The notes under the pieces: model-generated
What the model saw: the letters and a program-made list of their open reading frames with translations, nothing else
Database searches by the model: none
What the model was told of the DNA's origin: nothing
Translations under genes and position numbers: made by a program
Shown here: piece by piece, positions 23,829 to 35,055 of the stretch
How positions within the stretch are numbered: position 1 is the stretch's first letter
Layout: the number at the start of each line of letters is the position of its first letter
DNA from: Physcia stellaris
Taxonomy: Eukaryota; Ascomycota; Lecanoromycetes; Caliciales; Physciaceae
Direction: 5' to 3'
Assembly: GCA_018902385.1 (NCBI GenBank)
Contig: JABSSW010000021.1
Location: 558,001 to 622,000 of the forward strand
DNA length: 64,000 bases

Positions 23829-25108
23829 GCTAAGGCTGGGTCCTAATCATTCGTTATTTGAGGGCAGCAGCTTTGCTAGAGTTAAGCAGCGGTGGTAAGA
23901 TCTTGACCGGGGATTCGAATAGCAAACTATGTCTTTCGAATATCGCGGCTTGGAGTAGCATTATGATGGCTTGTCGGATGCGACGCCTTTGAAGGTGGAC
24001 AAGCGAACCTACCATGTAAGCGCGGATACTCAAAAGAATTCACCACGTCTCAACCGCGGTGCCTAACTCCGAGTAGCCGCCACAGCAGTCTCGGTACGCT
24101 CTGTATTTTGTACCAGGGCAACTCTTGAGCATTAAGAAATGCTCTTCAACAATATACAACACCGGGGTCTTTTTTAGCCTATCACTGAATATCGCAATTC
24201 AGGCGCGTCAAAAGCCTCCAAGCGTTCTACGCGGAGTCGCAAGACAGGAACGCGGATCTTTGGTAAGGTTTAATCTATTCGGACGGTTGACCGAGAGAAG
24301 ATATTTTGACCAGGCTATCATGAGCAAATTCAACAAGGCACTAGCTGATTCTTTATTAAGCAAGACTTAGTCTAAACAGAGGCGAGCAGATGAAAGAATG
24401 AGGCTTTGAAGGAAACAGCAAGAGCAGCACTCAGCTAGTAAGCTCAAAGCCTAATAAAAGCGGTACAAGAATAATATAGAGGGCCTGAGTAGATATCATG
24501 GAGATTGAGATACCGTGATCTCAGGACCAAGGGATGATGTATTGCTTGAGTAGGAGTCTAGGAGACCCGAACAGAGTTGCCCACCTCAGCGAATAGAAAG
24601 ACAGTAATAGAGAAAACATGAGTCTCATGATCACCTAATACTTTTGTATCGTAGGGCAAGTACAAGATTGCGCTCCGATTCAATGGATACGGGTTAACGG
24701 GAGAGAATAAGGAGAAGAAAGTTGGATTTGACTCCAAGCCAAGCTTTGGACCCTGCAGGTGAGGTTCTATGCCGGTACCTTAGCGCCGACGTCATATGGG
24801 GGGCAAGATGCGCTAGTGAAAATGCCTGTTTCGAGACCAAACACCACAACATCACAATATCATTTTTTACACTTTTGGGGTCATTGAGGCTCACGCTCTG
24901 ACACACTCTGAATCTCCGTTCACCCTCCGTAGACGCTTGATAGGCTGTTACCACACAATACCACGCGGCCGACTTACGGGACTTGTACATGCTTTGACAG
25001 GCCTCGTGCATCCCCAATTCGGTCCACAGCAGTCCTCAGACACCCATCCTCTACACAACCTTAATTTATTCGTACCAGCCCAAGGCCTGAATCTACCCAA
25101 GAACAACC
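23829..25108. other. intergenic, 1.3 kb
   Basis: Divergent promoter region between the secreted-protein gene (minus) and the promethin-like gene (plus). An open frame at 25017-24694 (minus) has no support. No repeat or RNA gene seen. Confidence 0.5.
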
Positions 25109-25953
25109 ATGGCCGAAGCCTTAAGTGGCATGACCGGCGTCCTGCAGGGCAGCATCGGTGGCCTACTCAACAAGGGCCAAGGCATCCTCGATCGTTTCTT
25201 CCCGCCAGAACGCCGCAATGAACTCTCAGCAAAGCTATCCAAGTTCGCGACCGAGAAGCCGATGTTCGCCGTAAGCCACACCCCTACAAACTTCTCGCCA
25301 TTCCCAATCACCTCATCTCAGACTTCCCGCTAACATCCCGTACCTTACAGTCCTTCATCCTCTCCCAAGTCGCCCTCTCCTCCCTCCCCCTCGGCCTCTT
25401 CATAATCCTCACCATCACCGTCATCGTCTTCGCCCTCATCGCCGCGCTCCTAATCGGTGTCCTCGGCGCAGTAATCTTCATAGTCGTCTGCGTCGGCATC
25501 GGCCTCATCATCCTCCTCCCCACTTTATTCGTGACCACCTTCGCCGCGGCGTTCATCTGGCTGTGGGGCGTCGGAGCGTACTTTATCGTGAAGTGGTTTA
25601 ATCAGAAGGAGATCCCGGGCATCCATAAGCCGTTTGAGGAAGGTATGAATGGGATGGGCTTGGATGCGCTGACGGGGAGCGGTAAGCCCCCGGGCGATCC
25701 TTCGGGGAAGGAAGCGAATGGGAAACCGAAGGGAGGGCAGGCGAATGGCGCCCCGCCGAAGAAAAATCCGCCAAGGAAGATTCCGGGCGTCGATGAGGTG
25801 GGCAAAGCGACTGGTATCGATATTTCGGACCCCAAGAAGGCGGCCGATGTTGGGAAGGTGCTGGGTAAGACGCAGGATGTGGGCAAGGCGAAGGATTTGA
25901 TCGGTGGGGCTGCGGGGGGCGTGAAGGGTTCGGTGCCGGGCGGATTGCTGTGA
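25109..25953 (+). CDS. promethin/LDO-like lipid-droplet membrane protein, 254 aa
   Basis: Two exons, 25109-25270 and 25351-25953, with an 80-nt intron (GTAAGC..ACAG, phase 0). The frame is exact and ends in TGA. Residues 1-54 are amphipathic ('GILDRFFPPERRNELSAKLSKFATEKP'). Residues ~55-125 form an uninterrupted, very hydrophobic hairpin-like domain ('LPLGLFIILTITVIVFALIA', then 'GLIILLPTLFVTTFAAAFIW'). The tail is Gly/Pro/Lys-rich and probably cytosolic. This layout matches the promethin (LDAF1/TMEM159; yeast Ldo16/Ldo45) family, which works with seipin in lipid-droplet assembly at the ER. The call rests on architecture and hydrophobic pattern; an oleosin-like hairpin protein is the main alternative. 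Confidence 0.65.
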
Positions 25954-27120
25954 TGGTAGGCATATGTCTTTTTGGTGTTTCGTTCTTTCACTTAGTTGGG
26001 TGTATTGCGAAGCGGCCTTGCTGTGGCTCAGAATGTGTTTATATCAAGCGAGGCGTTTTTTGGTGGGGTTACTCTACCTGTACACATACTATTTGCCATA
26101 TATCGTACTATATTAATCCAGGATACTCCTTTGGTGGACATCTACTTGGTGCTTAACGCTTCTAGTGCTGATCGAAGGTGTCTTCTGTCCACATCTCTCA
26201 TAACTTCCATGTATTTCTTGCAGAAGAATTCCTCTCCATGTCTACAAAGCCCGGAAGGTGAGTACCTTAGACTAACACAAACAGTCCAGTACCAGTCTTA
26301 CAAAACGCTTCAAGGATATGTATCTGGGCTTCTACGAACACAGCCTCGAGACCCCCCTATCCCGCCATCAGCTAATCAAGATCTGAAAGGAGTACACAAC
26401 GAACATCATGTCCAAAAACGCCGCCAACAATATGAAGCTCCTTCCCTTACAAGTCTACTAGCCATGGTACCGCGACTCAAGGACTCTAGGGACCTATAAG
26501 GTAGTATGTATGTGTGTTTGCAGCTGATAAGCAGGTATCCGCCTCTCTCATTTCCCTCTTTCTCCTCCCAAATCTACTACCACGGATCATCATCTAATTA
26601 TTTTTCAAGCTCCAGCGTCTCAAGTATCGCTCGCTGCTTTTGCAACTTGAAGGGGGTTGGGATGGGAGTGAGAGTGGGAGTGAAGATGACTGACTCTAGA
26701 GGGGTTGTTGATATCTGTTTTCTCGTGTGCCAATGAGATGGGATAGGTTTCCCGGCGGCGGAGAGGGGATGGTTGGGGAGCGGGGTTGAGGTGTTAGGAT
26801 GCTGGCTGGTGCCGGGTTCTTTTAGATCATGGGCGGACTATTGGCGGCCTTTTCACATCTTCTGTTCTCGTCCCCTGCATATATGTATCTCACAGGGAAA
26901 AATGCGATAAATGTTGATAGTAGTTCTGACCTTATAATCATCATAAAATAGAAACTACAGTTCAGGAACTATAGAGTGCTGCTTTCAGTGTAGGGATGAG
27001 AGATGTCTGTATTTAGTAAGGGGTTCCATACTCTCATGTCTGGTTGGGAGTACTCCACTAAAGCATCAGACGACGCTTTTTCTATCTGCTTTACATTCAG
27101 AGGTATTATGATAGATCGTC
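25954..27120. other. intergenic, 1.2 kb
   Basis: 3' flank of the promethin-like gene. Two open frames (25996-26499, 26506-26736) overlap the expected 3' UTR and carry no conserved features. No gene supported. Confidence 0.5.
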
Positions 27121-28120
27121 GTGACGTCTCGTTGGTCATCTGAGATTGAAAAATATCTATTCAGCGACGAGCAGGTCCAGCGGTACGAGAAGAGCCTGTT
27201 GATCTTCCTAACTATCCTGCTCGGCTCCCTGAGCGCCATGATCGAAGCTGTGCGGTATGGTCGTGTTGTTTTTGCAACTATTTGCTTCCAGCCGGCAAAT
27301 TTTCCGATTCTGACCCATCATGACCAACGTCCTCTTTGGCCTACCGCAAACGCTGTCATCATCTGCTGCTTCACCGAGTGCGCCGCGGCCACAGTCCTCT
27401 GCTCATCTGTTGCTTCGCCGAGTGCGCCGCCGCCACGGTTCTCTGCTTCGAAGGCCCTGTCGCTAGTATCTTGCATCGCGGCCTTGAGACCCGCGCAAAG
27501 ATCGTCTGGTGGACAGGCAGCTTATATTGTGAGTCTACCCTCGCGAGAAATCTACCAGAACCTCAAGAGTAGCAGCCGTGAATTTGAATATAGCAGTCCG
27601 AAACCTAGCGTCGATCCACTGGAGTGATGCTCATCTCAAGGCAACGCAGGCAGTCTTACGATTTCATCGGTATCACTGGAGCGCTTCTCCTCCTTCACGA
27701 TCTCCTCCTCGAACCGGGACCTCTTTCTCCACCCCATGATTCCAATACGGCGCCGTGTCTTCTGACATCGATCCTGAAAACTACAACGCCCGCCTGCCCG
27801 GGGCCTTGTCCGTCTACTTCCTCAATTTAGTCGTCATGTATGGCCGCCTCTCTCCATCCTAGAGGGAGACAACTCCAAAATAACCACTCGTCATCTCTTC
27901 TCCAGGCAGCTCTTCAGCCTCATGGCTCTCCGCACCCGGCATCTCAGCATTTTCCAGCACATCACTTACTTCAAAAACCTGGGGCTCTTCCTCGCTATCC
28001 GGTTCTCGCTCTGCATGGCCGTGTTCAGGCTCTATATCCCGCAGCTGCAGCGACGCTGATCCCAGTCGAGTATCCTCTTCTTGCTTGCTGCGTTTGGACT
28101 AGTGCTGTCGACGTTGGATG
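27121..28120 (+). pseudogene. unassigned degenerate coding region
   Basis: Protein-like stretches occur in changing frames: 'YEKSLLIFLTILLGSLSAM' (~27210), 'CCFAECAAATVLCFEGPVAS' (~27410), 'YDFIGITGALLLLHDLLLE' (~27660), 'DPENYNARLPGALSVYFLNLV' (~27775-27835) and 'LMALRTRHLSIFQHITYFKN' (~27920). A 44-bp tandem duplication (27360-27447) shifts the frame in the middle. Hydrophobic pieces hint at a former membrane protein, but I cannot name a family. It may instead be chance frames. Confidence 0.3.
27360..27447. repeat. 44-bp tandem duplication
   Basis: Copies 27360-27403 and 27404-27447 begin 'catctgctgcttcaccgagt' and 'catctgttgcttcgccgagt' and differ at about five positions. The unit is not a multiple of three, so it changes the reading frame of the surrounding open stretch. 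Confidence 0.9.
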
Positions 28121-28494
28121 AGGGCGGGAAGTGGTGGTTAGGGGTTGGATCGCGAGGAGTGCTTGTCGATTTCAGGGAGATCGATGTAAGGTGTTAGGGC
28201 TAGATGGATGCTGTCTGTTCTTTGTGGTCGAGGATTTGGTATGGGTTTGCTGCGACGTCATGGCGTCTCTGCCTGGGTGGAAAGGAATTTTGTTTAAGAT
28301 CTCGAGGGTGGTAAAGAGTGGGGTTTTTTCAATGCTTCGCTCGTATCAGTGAAAGTGAAAGTTTCTAGACTCAAGGGTAAACCACTTAGCCGGTCCTCGG
28401 GTTATCGTGGAACTTAATAATAGAACAGCACTGACAATTTTCTAAGTCTAGAGGCCGGCATGGGATTTATTGTTAACGCTTCCGTTGGAAAGTA

Positions 28495-30378
28495 CTATAC
28501 TCCTATGCAAATAGTGAAGGTTTTTCGACGCATTCTTTCAATGTCCCACTGAGCCAGCTCCGCCGAAAACAATTTGTTTGGACCTTCACCTATCTTTTCG
28601 AGCCAATGATGGGCATACGACTTCAGATGAGCCCATCTTTGATCGTGAAGTATCGAGCTTCGTTCCGCCTCCGCCCACTGTGATAATGATTTGCCGTGAC
28701 CATGTTTTTGCACACTATCAAGCTGGTCAAAATTCTCTAGCTTTCGCTCCTCATAGCGCCCATAAGGCCTTGAGAAATTAGGGCCTCGGTGAGCAACAGA
28801 CTCTCTGCAGCGCCCATAAGGCCTTGAGAAATTAGGGCCTTGGCGAGCAACATACTCTCTGCAATACAGACCACGCAGTCGAAAGTTCAGTTCGGTCAGA
28901 GCGTAGATGGTTGAAAGGTTGTCTCTCAAGGTAGCTCGATCTTTCTCATCAACTCTCAATTTCTTGATCTTCTGTATTAGCTTCGCCGTTTGTTCGAAGA
29001 ACTCCAACGACACGTGCGTGTAGAAACCAGACATTTCGCTGTTGTTACACTTTGTTATCTCCGCGATAACATGCGCATGGATCATTACGACCGTGAAAAG
29101 ACGGGCGTAGGACAATGGTTCGAGTTGTCCTGCATAGCCAGGCATATTGAAAGTTGATCTTTGTTGCAGCTGAAAGCGATCTTGACCGCAGCGGGATGCT
29201 CTGGCACTTCTGGGATTTAGTGTACCGGCCACACTCGAAATACTGAGATCTAATGCATCCCGGCCTTGCTGGCATACCGCAACAATTATCCGTGCAGCCT
29301 CCTCTATTCTCCTGAACACGAACAACAAGTGATTACCGGGATATACAGATCTAGAAAGGCTAGCGATCGAGGAATGGTCTTCAGGATCTTCAAAAAGCCC
29401 TGGTGATTGAAGAACATGAGCTGCGGATTATTAGAAACCCCTCCGCGAAGGTTGTCTCAGCGCACTTACACTTTAGAAACATGTTGAGCTGCAGGATGTT
29501 GGAGTCAATGCAATACTTCCATTGACTCATGATCCGAGGATGCTTTATGGCCAGGCGTTCGAAAATCCGTGAACACCTTTCGCAAGGAAAGCCGCCCGAA
29601 CACTTTGTCGTGTGAGCCATGCTCTTGCGAAACTTCAGGGGGATGGACTTACCCGCTCTTTGTACATCTCGCATCTTAGACAAGTTCGGGCCGATCTGAT
29701 CTTTTCCCTCGTCCTTAGTAGTGACGTATTCTCCTTTGCAAATTTCCTGGTCCTTGGAAGTCGCTCAGTCTCCTTTGCAAGTCTTGGTTTCTTTTGGACT
29801 GGAAAGGTGCAAAGGAAATTCTGAGGAATGCCTTCTTGCAAAATTTGAGAGCGCTTTCTCTTATGTCTTAAATCATGGGGAAGAGGATGTGGGGCCATTA
29901 CTATCCCGGATGATGACAACTGAGATGCGCTTGAATGGTCTCCATGATTTTCAGCTGAACCGGCTTCCGATTGTGTGATAGCCACGGAGGTCTTGGGTCG
30001 TAGTGGGGCATATCGGGGGACAAGAGACTCTGGTGGCGCTACTGCTGGCTGTCTGCTGGGCCCTGACGAACTTGGCAAGATCATTTGAGGAATGGGAATG
30101 GAGGGTAGCGAATGTGGCGCCGAGCCGAAAGAACTTTGGTCTCGGAAAGTAGTCATCATCGGTTCCACGGCATGAGACATCCGCGCAGAGGTCATGGAGC
30201 TGGAACTAGCATATCGCCCGCTTGGCTCAGAAGCTATACTAGTAGACTCGGGATTTGCCGCAGTTGAATCCAGATCCAAATCATGATAGTGAAGAAACTC
30301 TTCTTCCAACGGATCTAACGATGATACTGGATGATTGGAGATGAGGGTATCCAAAATCGATGTGTTTGTTGGAGTCAC
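28495..30378 (-). CDS. Zn2Cys6 fungal transcription factor, 594 aa
   Basis: Three exons on the minus strand: 30378-29653, 29602-29470 and 29420-28495. Introns are 50 nt (GTAAGT..AAAG) and 49 nt (GTAAGT..GCAG). Exon lengths 726+133+926 give exactly 595 codons. The zinc cluster is assembled only after splicing: Cys 233, 236, 243, 249, 252 and 273, i.e. C-X2-C-X6-C-X5-C-X2-C-X20-C. It is preceded by a basic region ('KKPRLAKETERLPRTRKFAK'). The sixth-Cys spacing is longer than usual, and the cluster lies mid-protein, not at the N-terminus. The N-terminal ~220 residues are Ser/Pro-rich with an acidic patch ('EEEFLHYHDLDLD'). The C-terminal half is helical ('RRIEEAARIIVAVCQQGRDALDLS') and contains an 18-residue tandem duplication. 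Regulated pathway unknown. Confidence 0.85.
28756..28863 (-). repeat. 54-bp tandem duplication inside the Zn2Cys6 gene
   Basis: Two copies of a 54-bp unit, starting at 28756 and 28810 on the plus strand ('gcgcccataaggccttgaga'), differ at only a few bases. They keep the frame and give two copies of an 18-residue unit containing 'GPNFSRPYGR'. The near identity suggests a recent in-frame duplication. Confidence 0.9.
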
Positions 30379-30541
30379 CGAGCGGGTGAGATCAAGCTGC
30401 CCAGAGTGTCTGTAAGCTGGCTCTGGAAGTACGGCACTTGATGTGGGATGTGCAGGCGCTGCAGTGGGTAATGACTCACAGTTAGTTATACCCTAACCGT
30501 CTTGCGAGCCGCAAAGGGTGTCATGACGGGGCGAAAATTTA

Positions 30542-30580
30542 ATCGGCTGCTGGAGTTACGATACTCCACCAGCAGCCGAT
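30542..30580. repeat. 12-bp inverted repeat (hairpin)
   Basis: Arms 'atcggctgctgg' (30542-30553) and 'ccagcagccgat' (30569-30580) are exact reverse complements with a 15-nt spacer. They lie ~165 bp upstream of the Zn2Cys6 start codon, so they could be a palindromic binding site or leader hairpin. Confidence 0.8.
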
Positions 30581-30669
30581 GGAAATATCACAGCGCAAAG
30601 ACACCATCGACTATTGCCCTAGCGTCTCCTCTCGACGAGTCTATCAGGTTCAAGAAGAAAAGATCGACA

Positions 30670-31531
30670 CTACTCACCGCCAGCAAAATCCGAGGAGTAT
30701 GTCGTTTCCATAGGTTCGGTAGCGATAGCGGACAGATCAAAGTCGATGTTATCTAGATCGAAAAACTCGAAGTCTTCGACCATGCCGATATTGGAGAGCT
30801 CAGGATCGCCGGCGACTTCATTGCTAGGAACTGCTGAAGCGGCAGCTTGCATAGGTAGTGCTGCCCGATTTGAGGATCCAGCGCCACCGTCAGGACTGAG
30901 GGAGAATAACGTTTCAGCGAACATATCAGGCTCTTGGATTATGAAGGTGGACCAGGCATCCGACATCTCTTGGTCTTGATCCATCAGAGCAGTGTAGAGT
31001 GCGCTAAGGGAGGAGTCGTAGTGTATCTCGGGAATTTTAGACCGAATACATACACACTGAAGCATCAGCTGAATCTGACGAAGAAGGGAAAAACAAGTGA
31101 GCAGAGGATGGCTGTCATATAGCGACTTGATGGAGGGAGCTTGCATCAAAATCAAATGGGGTCGGAGGATGACAACCAATGACACTGCTGCAAGGAGTTT
31201 CCGGTCGCCCAGATCGCTCTAGTAAGGCGCAGACTTTTGTCGGGCCGAACCGCTCTTCCGTTCCGCATCTTGACTATACCGTTTTTCGAACGCCAAACCC
31301 TCTTCCCGGTCGAAAGTGATCCAGGTATTGGTAGGCTTTGAACAGCCAACAGGATCTGTCGTCCTTCAAATCCGGTGCTGAATACGTACAAAATCAAGCC
31401 TGCCGGTCCAAGCAGGCAGTAGTATTGGTCTTCAAGATGATGCTCTTCACAGGCCAAGATCTGAGCTGCTGAGCATAAAGAGACTCGCAGCGCCGCAATG
31501 CTGTGATCAAAATCCTCAATTGCAGGACCCG
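30670..31531 (-). pseudogene. C-terminal part of a regulator-like gene (fragment)
   Basis: Two protein-like stretches on the minus strand: ~31530-31280 ('DFDHSIAALRVSLCSAAQIL', 'YYCLLGPAGLILYVFSTGF') and ~31226-30670 ('SDLGDRKLLAAVSLVVILRP', 'LRQIQLMLQCVCIRSK', ending in an acidic tail 'FEFFDLDNIDFDLSA'). The second begins just after a 'cttactag' acceptor-like site, so an intron may join them, but I cannot find a donor in the right phase. The acidic tail and helical body resemble the C-terminus of fungal Zn2Cys6 regulators. No DNA-binding domain is found upstream. It may be a gene with unresolved 5' exons. Confidence 0.4.
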
Positions 31532-33292
31532 TAACTGTTCCAAAACGTCAGTAAGATCTTCGGTCGACTGTCTGCAACTTCGGTAAGATCCACTTGTTAC
31601 AATGTGTTGACAGGGCTGATCACATACAGTCCAGACTCTACAACGAGCGATGGATTCACCAAGCGTGAATCAAAGTTGGCCGAAAGCCGCCATTATCGGC
31701 TTGGCTTCTCTGTTGGTCACGGTGATTCTTCTGCCTGTAGGATGGGTCGTACACCGATATTGGACGGTCGAAGGTCAGCCGAAAGTCCTTGTAACTTGAC
31801 TCGAAGACGACATCTAATCCTGCACGGTGAAGGATTGAGAACGTCTCCCAGAGCCCAAGAGATGGACGATAGACAGCGCAGCGAAGTACTTGGTGATGTG
31901 GAAGGAGGACTTAGAGAGCACTAGTCCACGCGTCCCGTCTCCTGTTGCCGCGGAACGGGTACTGCTTAGACATAGACAGTGCAGTTCTCCAGTGGCAGAC
32001 CGTACAAGCATTTATTCTAGCTTAAAGTAGCAAGCCAGCCATAGTCGATAGAGTTGTTTACTGTCGTGCAAATAAATTGATTGTCTTCCTCTATCGGGAT
32101 ACATGACTTCGGGTATCTTCGGCGGGTTTTATTCCAGGTTCAGTGTGGACTTGTAATTCGTGAATCCGAGTCGTTAGAGTCAGCGAACCTCTCCCCAGAA
32201 ACACTCGAACACGATGAAGTCGTAATTCGTTAAGTCGCTTAACGATCTCTTTCGATCGTTCATGAATCTCCTAACTTAACAAAATCGTGTATCCTACGAG
32301 GAGAGTCTTACAGCGTGCTGGCGGGATGTACTGTCAGATCCCTCGAGGCTGAGTCCAAATCCAAGGCAGCATGTCGGGTGTAGGCTCATTATTGCATTTG
32401 TGGAGCTCGATGGTTGCGACAAAGCTGGTCGAGCCATCCAGATGGTTGTCTTGGATACGATCATCGGCGCTGATCTCACTCTTTGATAAGTTGGAAAGTA
32501 CTGGTATGCACCTTCGCGAGAAAGAAAATCGGAAGTCTAGTCGACGTTCAGCCAATCATATTGCGATTATGTAAGGCCAATAGCTAGTTCTTGGCGGCTT
32601 GGCACTCAACTGGGAAATGTCTGCACGTCTTCAAACCAACCACGGTCCTGACAGCATACGAGAAGAGCTTGGGAATCGGACTGCCATCTCTGTTGGCAAC
32701 AATTTTGACTTCGCTCGTAGCGGCAATCTTTCAGGCTACCATCCCCACATCATCGAGTGTCCATTTGCTAGAGTAGAGAGCATTTGGCGCCGGACGAACA
32801 GCGTACATATGGAGACGATGCCACACTGGACTGAAATGGGCTTTGTCTTTCGCATACAGGATGATGGGTGCCTGATATATCGATACACTATTGGACTTAC
32901 TTTCCCGGCAGAATTTCTTCTGTGTAGATCGACCCTTCGAAGAGCGACGCCAAATCACGTGATCGCGTGGATGCCTGGAGTTTGCGCCGATCTTTGCTTG
33001 AAAAGTTCGCACGCGTTTCGCGTCACTCAACGATAACATGCCCATTGGACAACTTTGAAGCAGTTCACTCTGGCTCTGCACCGGCATACAGGCAGTGGGC
33101 GGTCCAAATGACGATACCATCATTCTGGCCACTGTTGCCTGAGAAACTTACAGCATAAAAGAGCTTTCGCTGCTCTTGTGCTTTTCAATCGGCAAGGAGC
33201 TGCTCAGACTCTCTTGTGTAGCTTAACAACTCAGTTTCTTTGCAAATATCTCATCCCCGCCATGGATATCTTTCCAGTCTTCTGCACCGTCG
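31532..33292. other. intergenic, 1.8 kb
   Basis: Open frames on both strands (for example 31604-31924 +, 32599-33036 +, 33132-32731 -) overlap each other and lack conserved features. 32228-32245 has a short palindrome ('gttaagtcgcttaac'). No gene is supported. Confidence 0.4.
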
Positions 33293-34063
33293 ATGTCTCC
33301 TCAGAGGTCTTCTGCCCCTTTCTCCTCTCCTTTGATTCCAGCTAACATCCCCTATCAGCTTCTAACGACATTCCTCCTCCAAGCCCATGAGCCCATGCGT
33401 GAGGGCACCGTCGACGGCTTCGAAATGGAGTGCGTGGTCCTACGTTCCACCAACCTCACCTCGATCACCGAGCGTACTCCAGTGCCCATCTCCGGAGTCT
33501 TTCCCGATGCACTGGCTTCGCCTTTCCCAGGTTGGACAGCCCAGCAAGTCCATGACTTTCTTCAATTGCATGCTCCAGGCACGAAGATTGACCGCCGCAA
33601 CTTCATCATCATTGACGGCCGCAGCGCCCAAGATTATACGTAGGTCCAGTCGAGCTTTTCTTTCCTCTTTTATGCAAATTGTACACCTGAAAGACAAATC
33701 GCAAGAGCGCTCTGCTCTGTCAAATGTCGCGCCGTTCACATGCTACCCGAGGTTGAAAATGCTGAATCTGAAATCTACCGCAGATGCGAGATCGCGGATC
33801 AGTCCACCAAGTTCTCGGAGACAAAGAGTATGCGCGCTTTGGGTCCGGAGTTGAAGACCATGAGAGCTACATTTAGAGATTCCTTGCTGAGTCTGCTCAA
33901 TCTGGGCATTGCCGAAACTGATATGGAGGAGATGAGGGAGAACGCCGAGGCAGATGCTGGGGTCTCTATGATTGGGGAAACCGAAGAAGGCAGGAAGAAA
34001 GATCTCGAGGATGCGACTATGTCTGATACGGTGCTGAGAAGTGGGAAAGTTGTGAGGGAGTAA
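33293..34063 (+). CDS. hypothetical protein, 238 aa
   Basis: Two exons, 33293-33639 and 33694-34063, with a 54-nt intron (GTAGGT..AAAG); 347+370 nt give 239 codons exactly. Exon 1 reads 'NFIIIDGRSAQDYT' at its end; exon 2 continues 'QIARALCSVKCRAVHMLPE'. The C-terminal third is acidic and probably disordered ('EEMRENAEADAGVSM'). No known domain, signal peptide or membrane segment. The pattern suggests a lineage-specific cytosolic or nuclear protein. Its 3' end faces the convergent small gene at 34173-34459. Confidence 0.6.
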
Positions 34064-34172
34064 GAGGGCGGTGCTGTCTACCATCACGGCAGCTTGTGAT
34101 CTTACATCATCTCGCGATATAGGCTTACCGGAGGCACTCCGCTGCAATGGAGACCAAGTACAAATCGATGGT

Positions 34173-34459
34173 TCAAGCGTTCATTTGGCTGGTGATTGAC
34201 GCTTCAGTAATAGGACTCTGAATATTTCCAGTAGTAGGGGTATCATCGGCATTGATAGTGTGCTGCCCCTACAAATTCAAGGTCAGTAGAAGCTCAACCA
34301 CTTCAATAAACCGGATAGGTATATTCTTACCAAGTCGGCGAACGCTTTAGCAGCCTTGACGAAACCCTCGAGGTAGTTGAGCTTTAAATCTTGATCCGTC
34401 TTCCCCACATAGTCGTCAGCCGCATTGGATTCTGTTGGAACTATTTCCTGAGAAACCAT
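34173..34459 (-). CDS. small hypothetical protein, 74 aa
   Basis: Two exons on the minus strand: 34459-34331 and 34268-34173. The 62-nt intron (GTAAGA..TTGTAG) is phase 0, and the spliced frame is exactly 75 codons. The protein is soluble and acidic with a helical centre ('DLKLNYLEGFVKAAKAFADL') followed by 'GQHTINADDTPTTGNIQ'. Good splice sites and the clean frame are the only support; no family recognised. It is convergent with the 33293-34063 gene, ~110 bp apart. Confidence 0.5.
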
Positions 34460-35055
34460 ACTTGGTATTGGGATGCACTTTCGTAACTCTCTGTCTTTCT
34501 CGCGTGGTTCATTGCTAGGAGATTGAAGTGCTGATTAAGCACGGGCCTGCTGCCTTAGCGGCTTGGTGGTGTGCAGTAAGGTATCCTCAACAACAACAGC
34601 TCGCTCAACAAGCACATTTGAATACACACGACATTTGTATGAGTCAGACTCAACTTATTGAAGCAGTAGAGAGTTCGCAAGTCCTAGTTCCCATCATGAT
34701 GCATAAAAAATCCGAAGAAATGTGACGTGGACAATGTTGGGTCAGTCATCCGTTGGATTTTTGCTCACGCCAAAACGTACGTGTTGATCAACACCCCTGA
34801 TTTAAATCATATTTTGGCAGGTGCACAACATTTCTCAAATTTTGATAAAAGAGATGCGCCCATCACCACCTATCCGATAATCAAGATCCAATATCTACCC
34901 TACGCCGTACCTCAAGATCCTCTGCGTAACCACGCTCGCTACAGGTGACTCTTGGCTTCTTCAAGCCTGGCTAATTTATCACGACTGAGTATAGAGAGCC
35001 TTTCGAGAATTAGACCCGCAATTCCCTTCCAGCACTGTGTTCACCCGCGTTCGCG
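34460..35055. other. intergenic, 0.6 kb
   Basis: Divergent promoter region between the 74-aa gene and the 268-aa gene. Nothing else seen. Confidence 0.5.

Noticed and set aside
25996-26499. 167-codon ORF after the promethin-like gene
   Set aside because: Lies in the expected 3' UTR; composition and lack of motifs suggest chance.
32228-32262. Short palindromes 'gttaagtcgcttaac' and 'aacgat...atcgtt'
   Set aside because: Arms of six bases are expected by chance in 64 kb; no context supports function.
32599-33132. Overlapping ORFs on both strands (145 and 133 codons)
   Set aside because: Neither has a domain, splice support or clear codon bias; they mirror each other.
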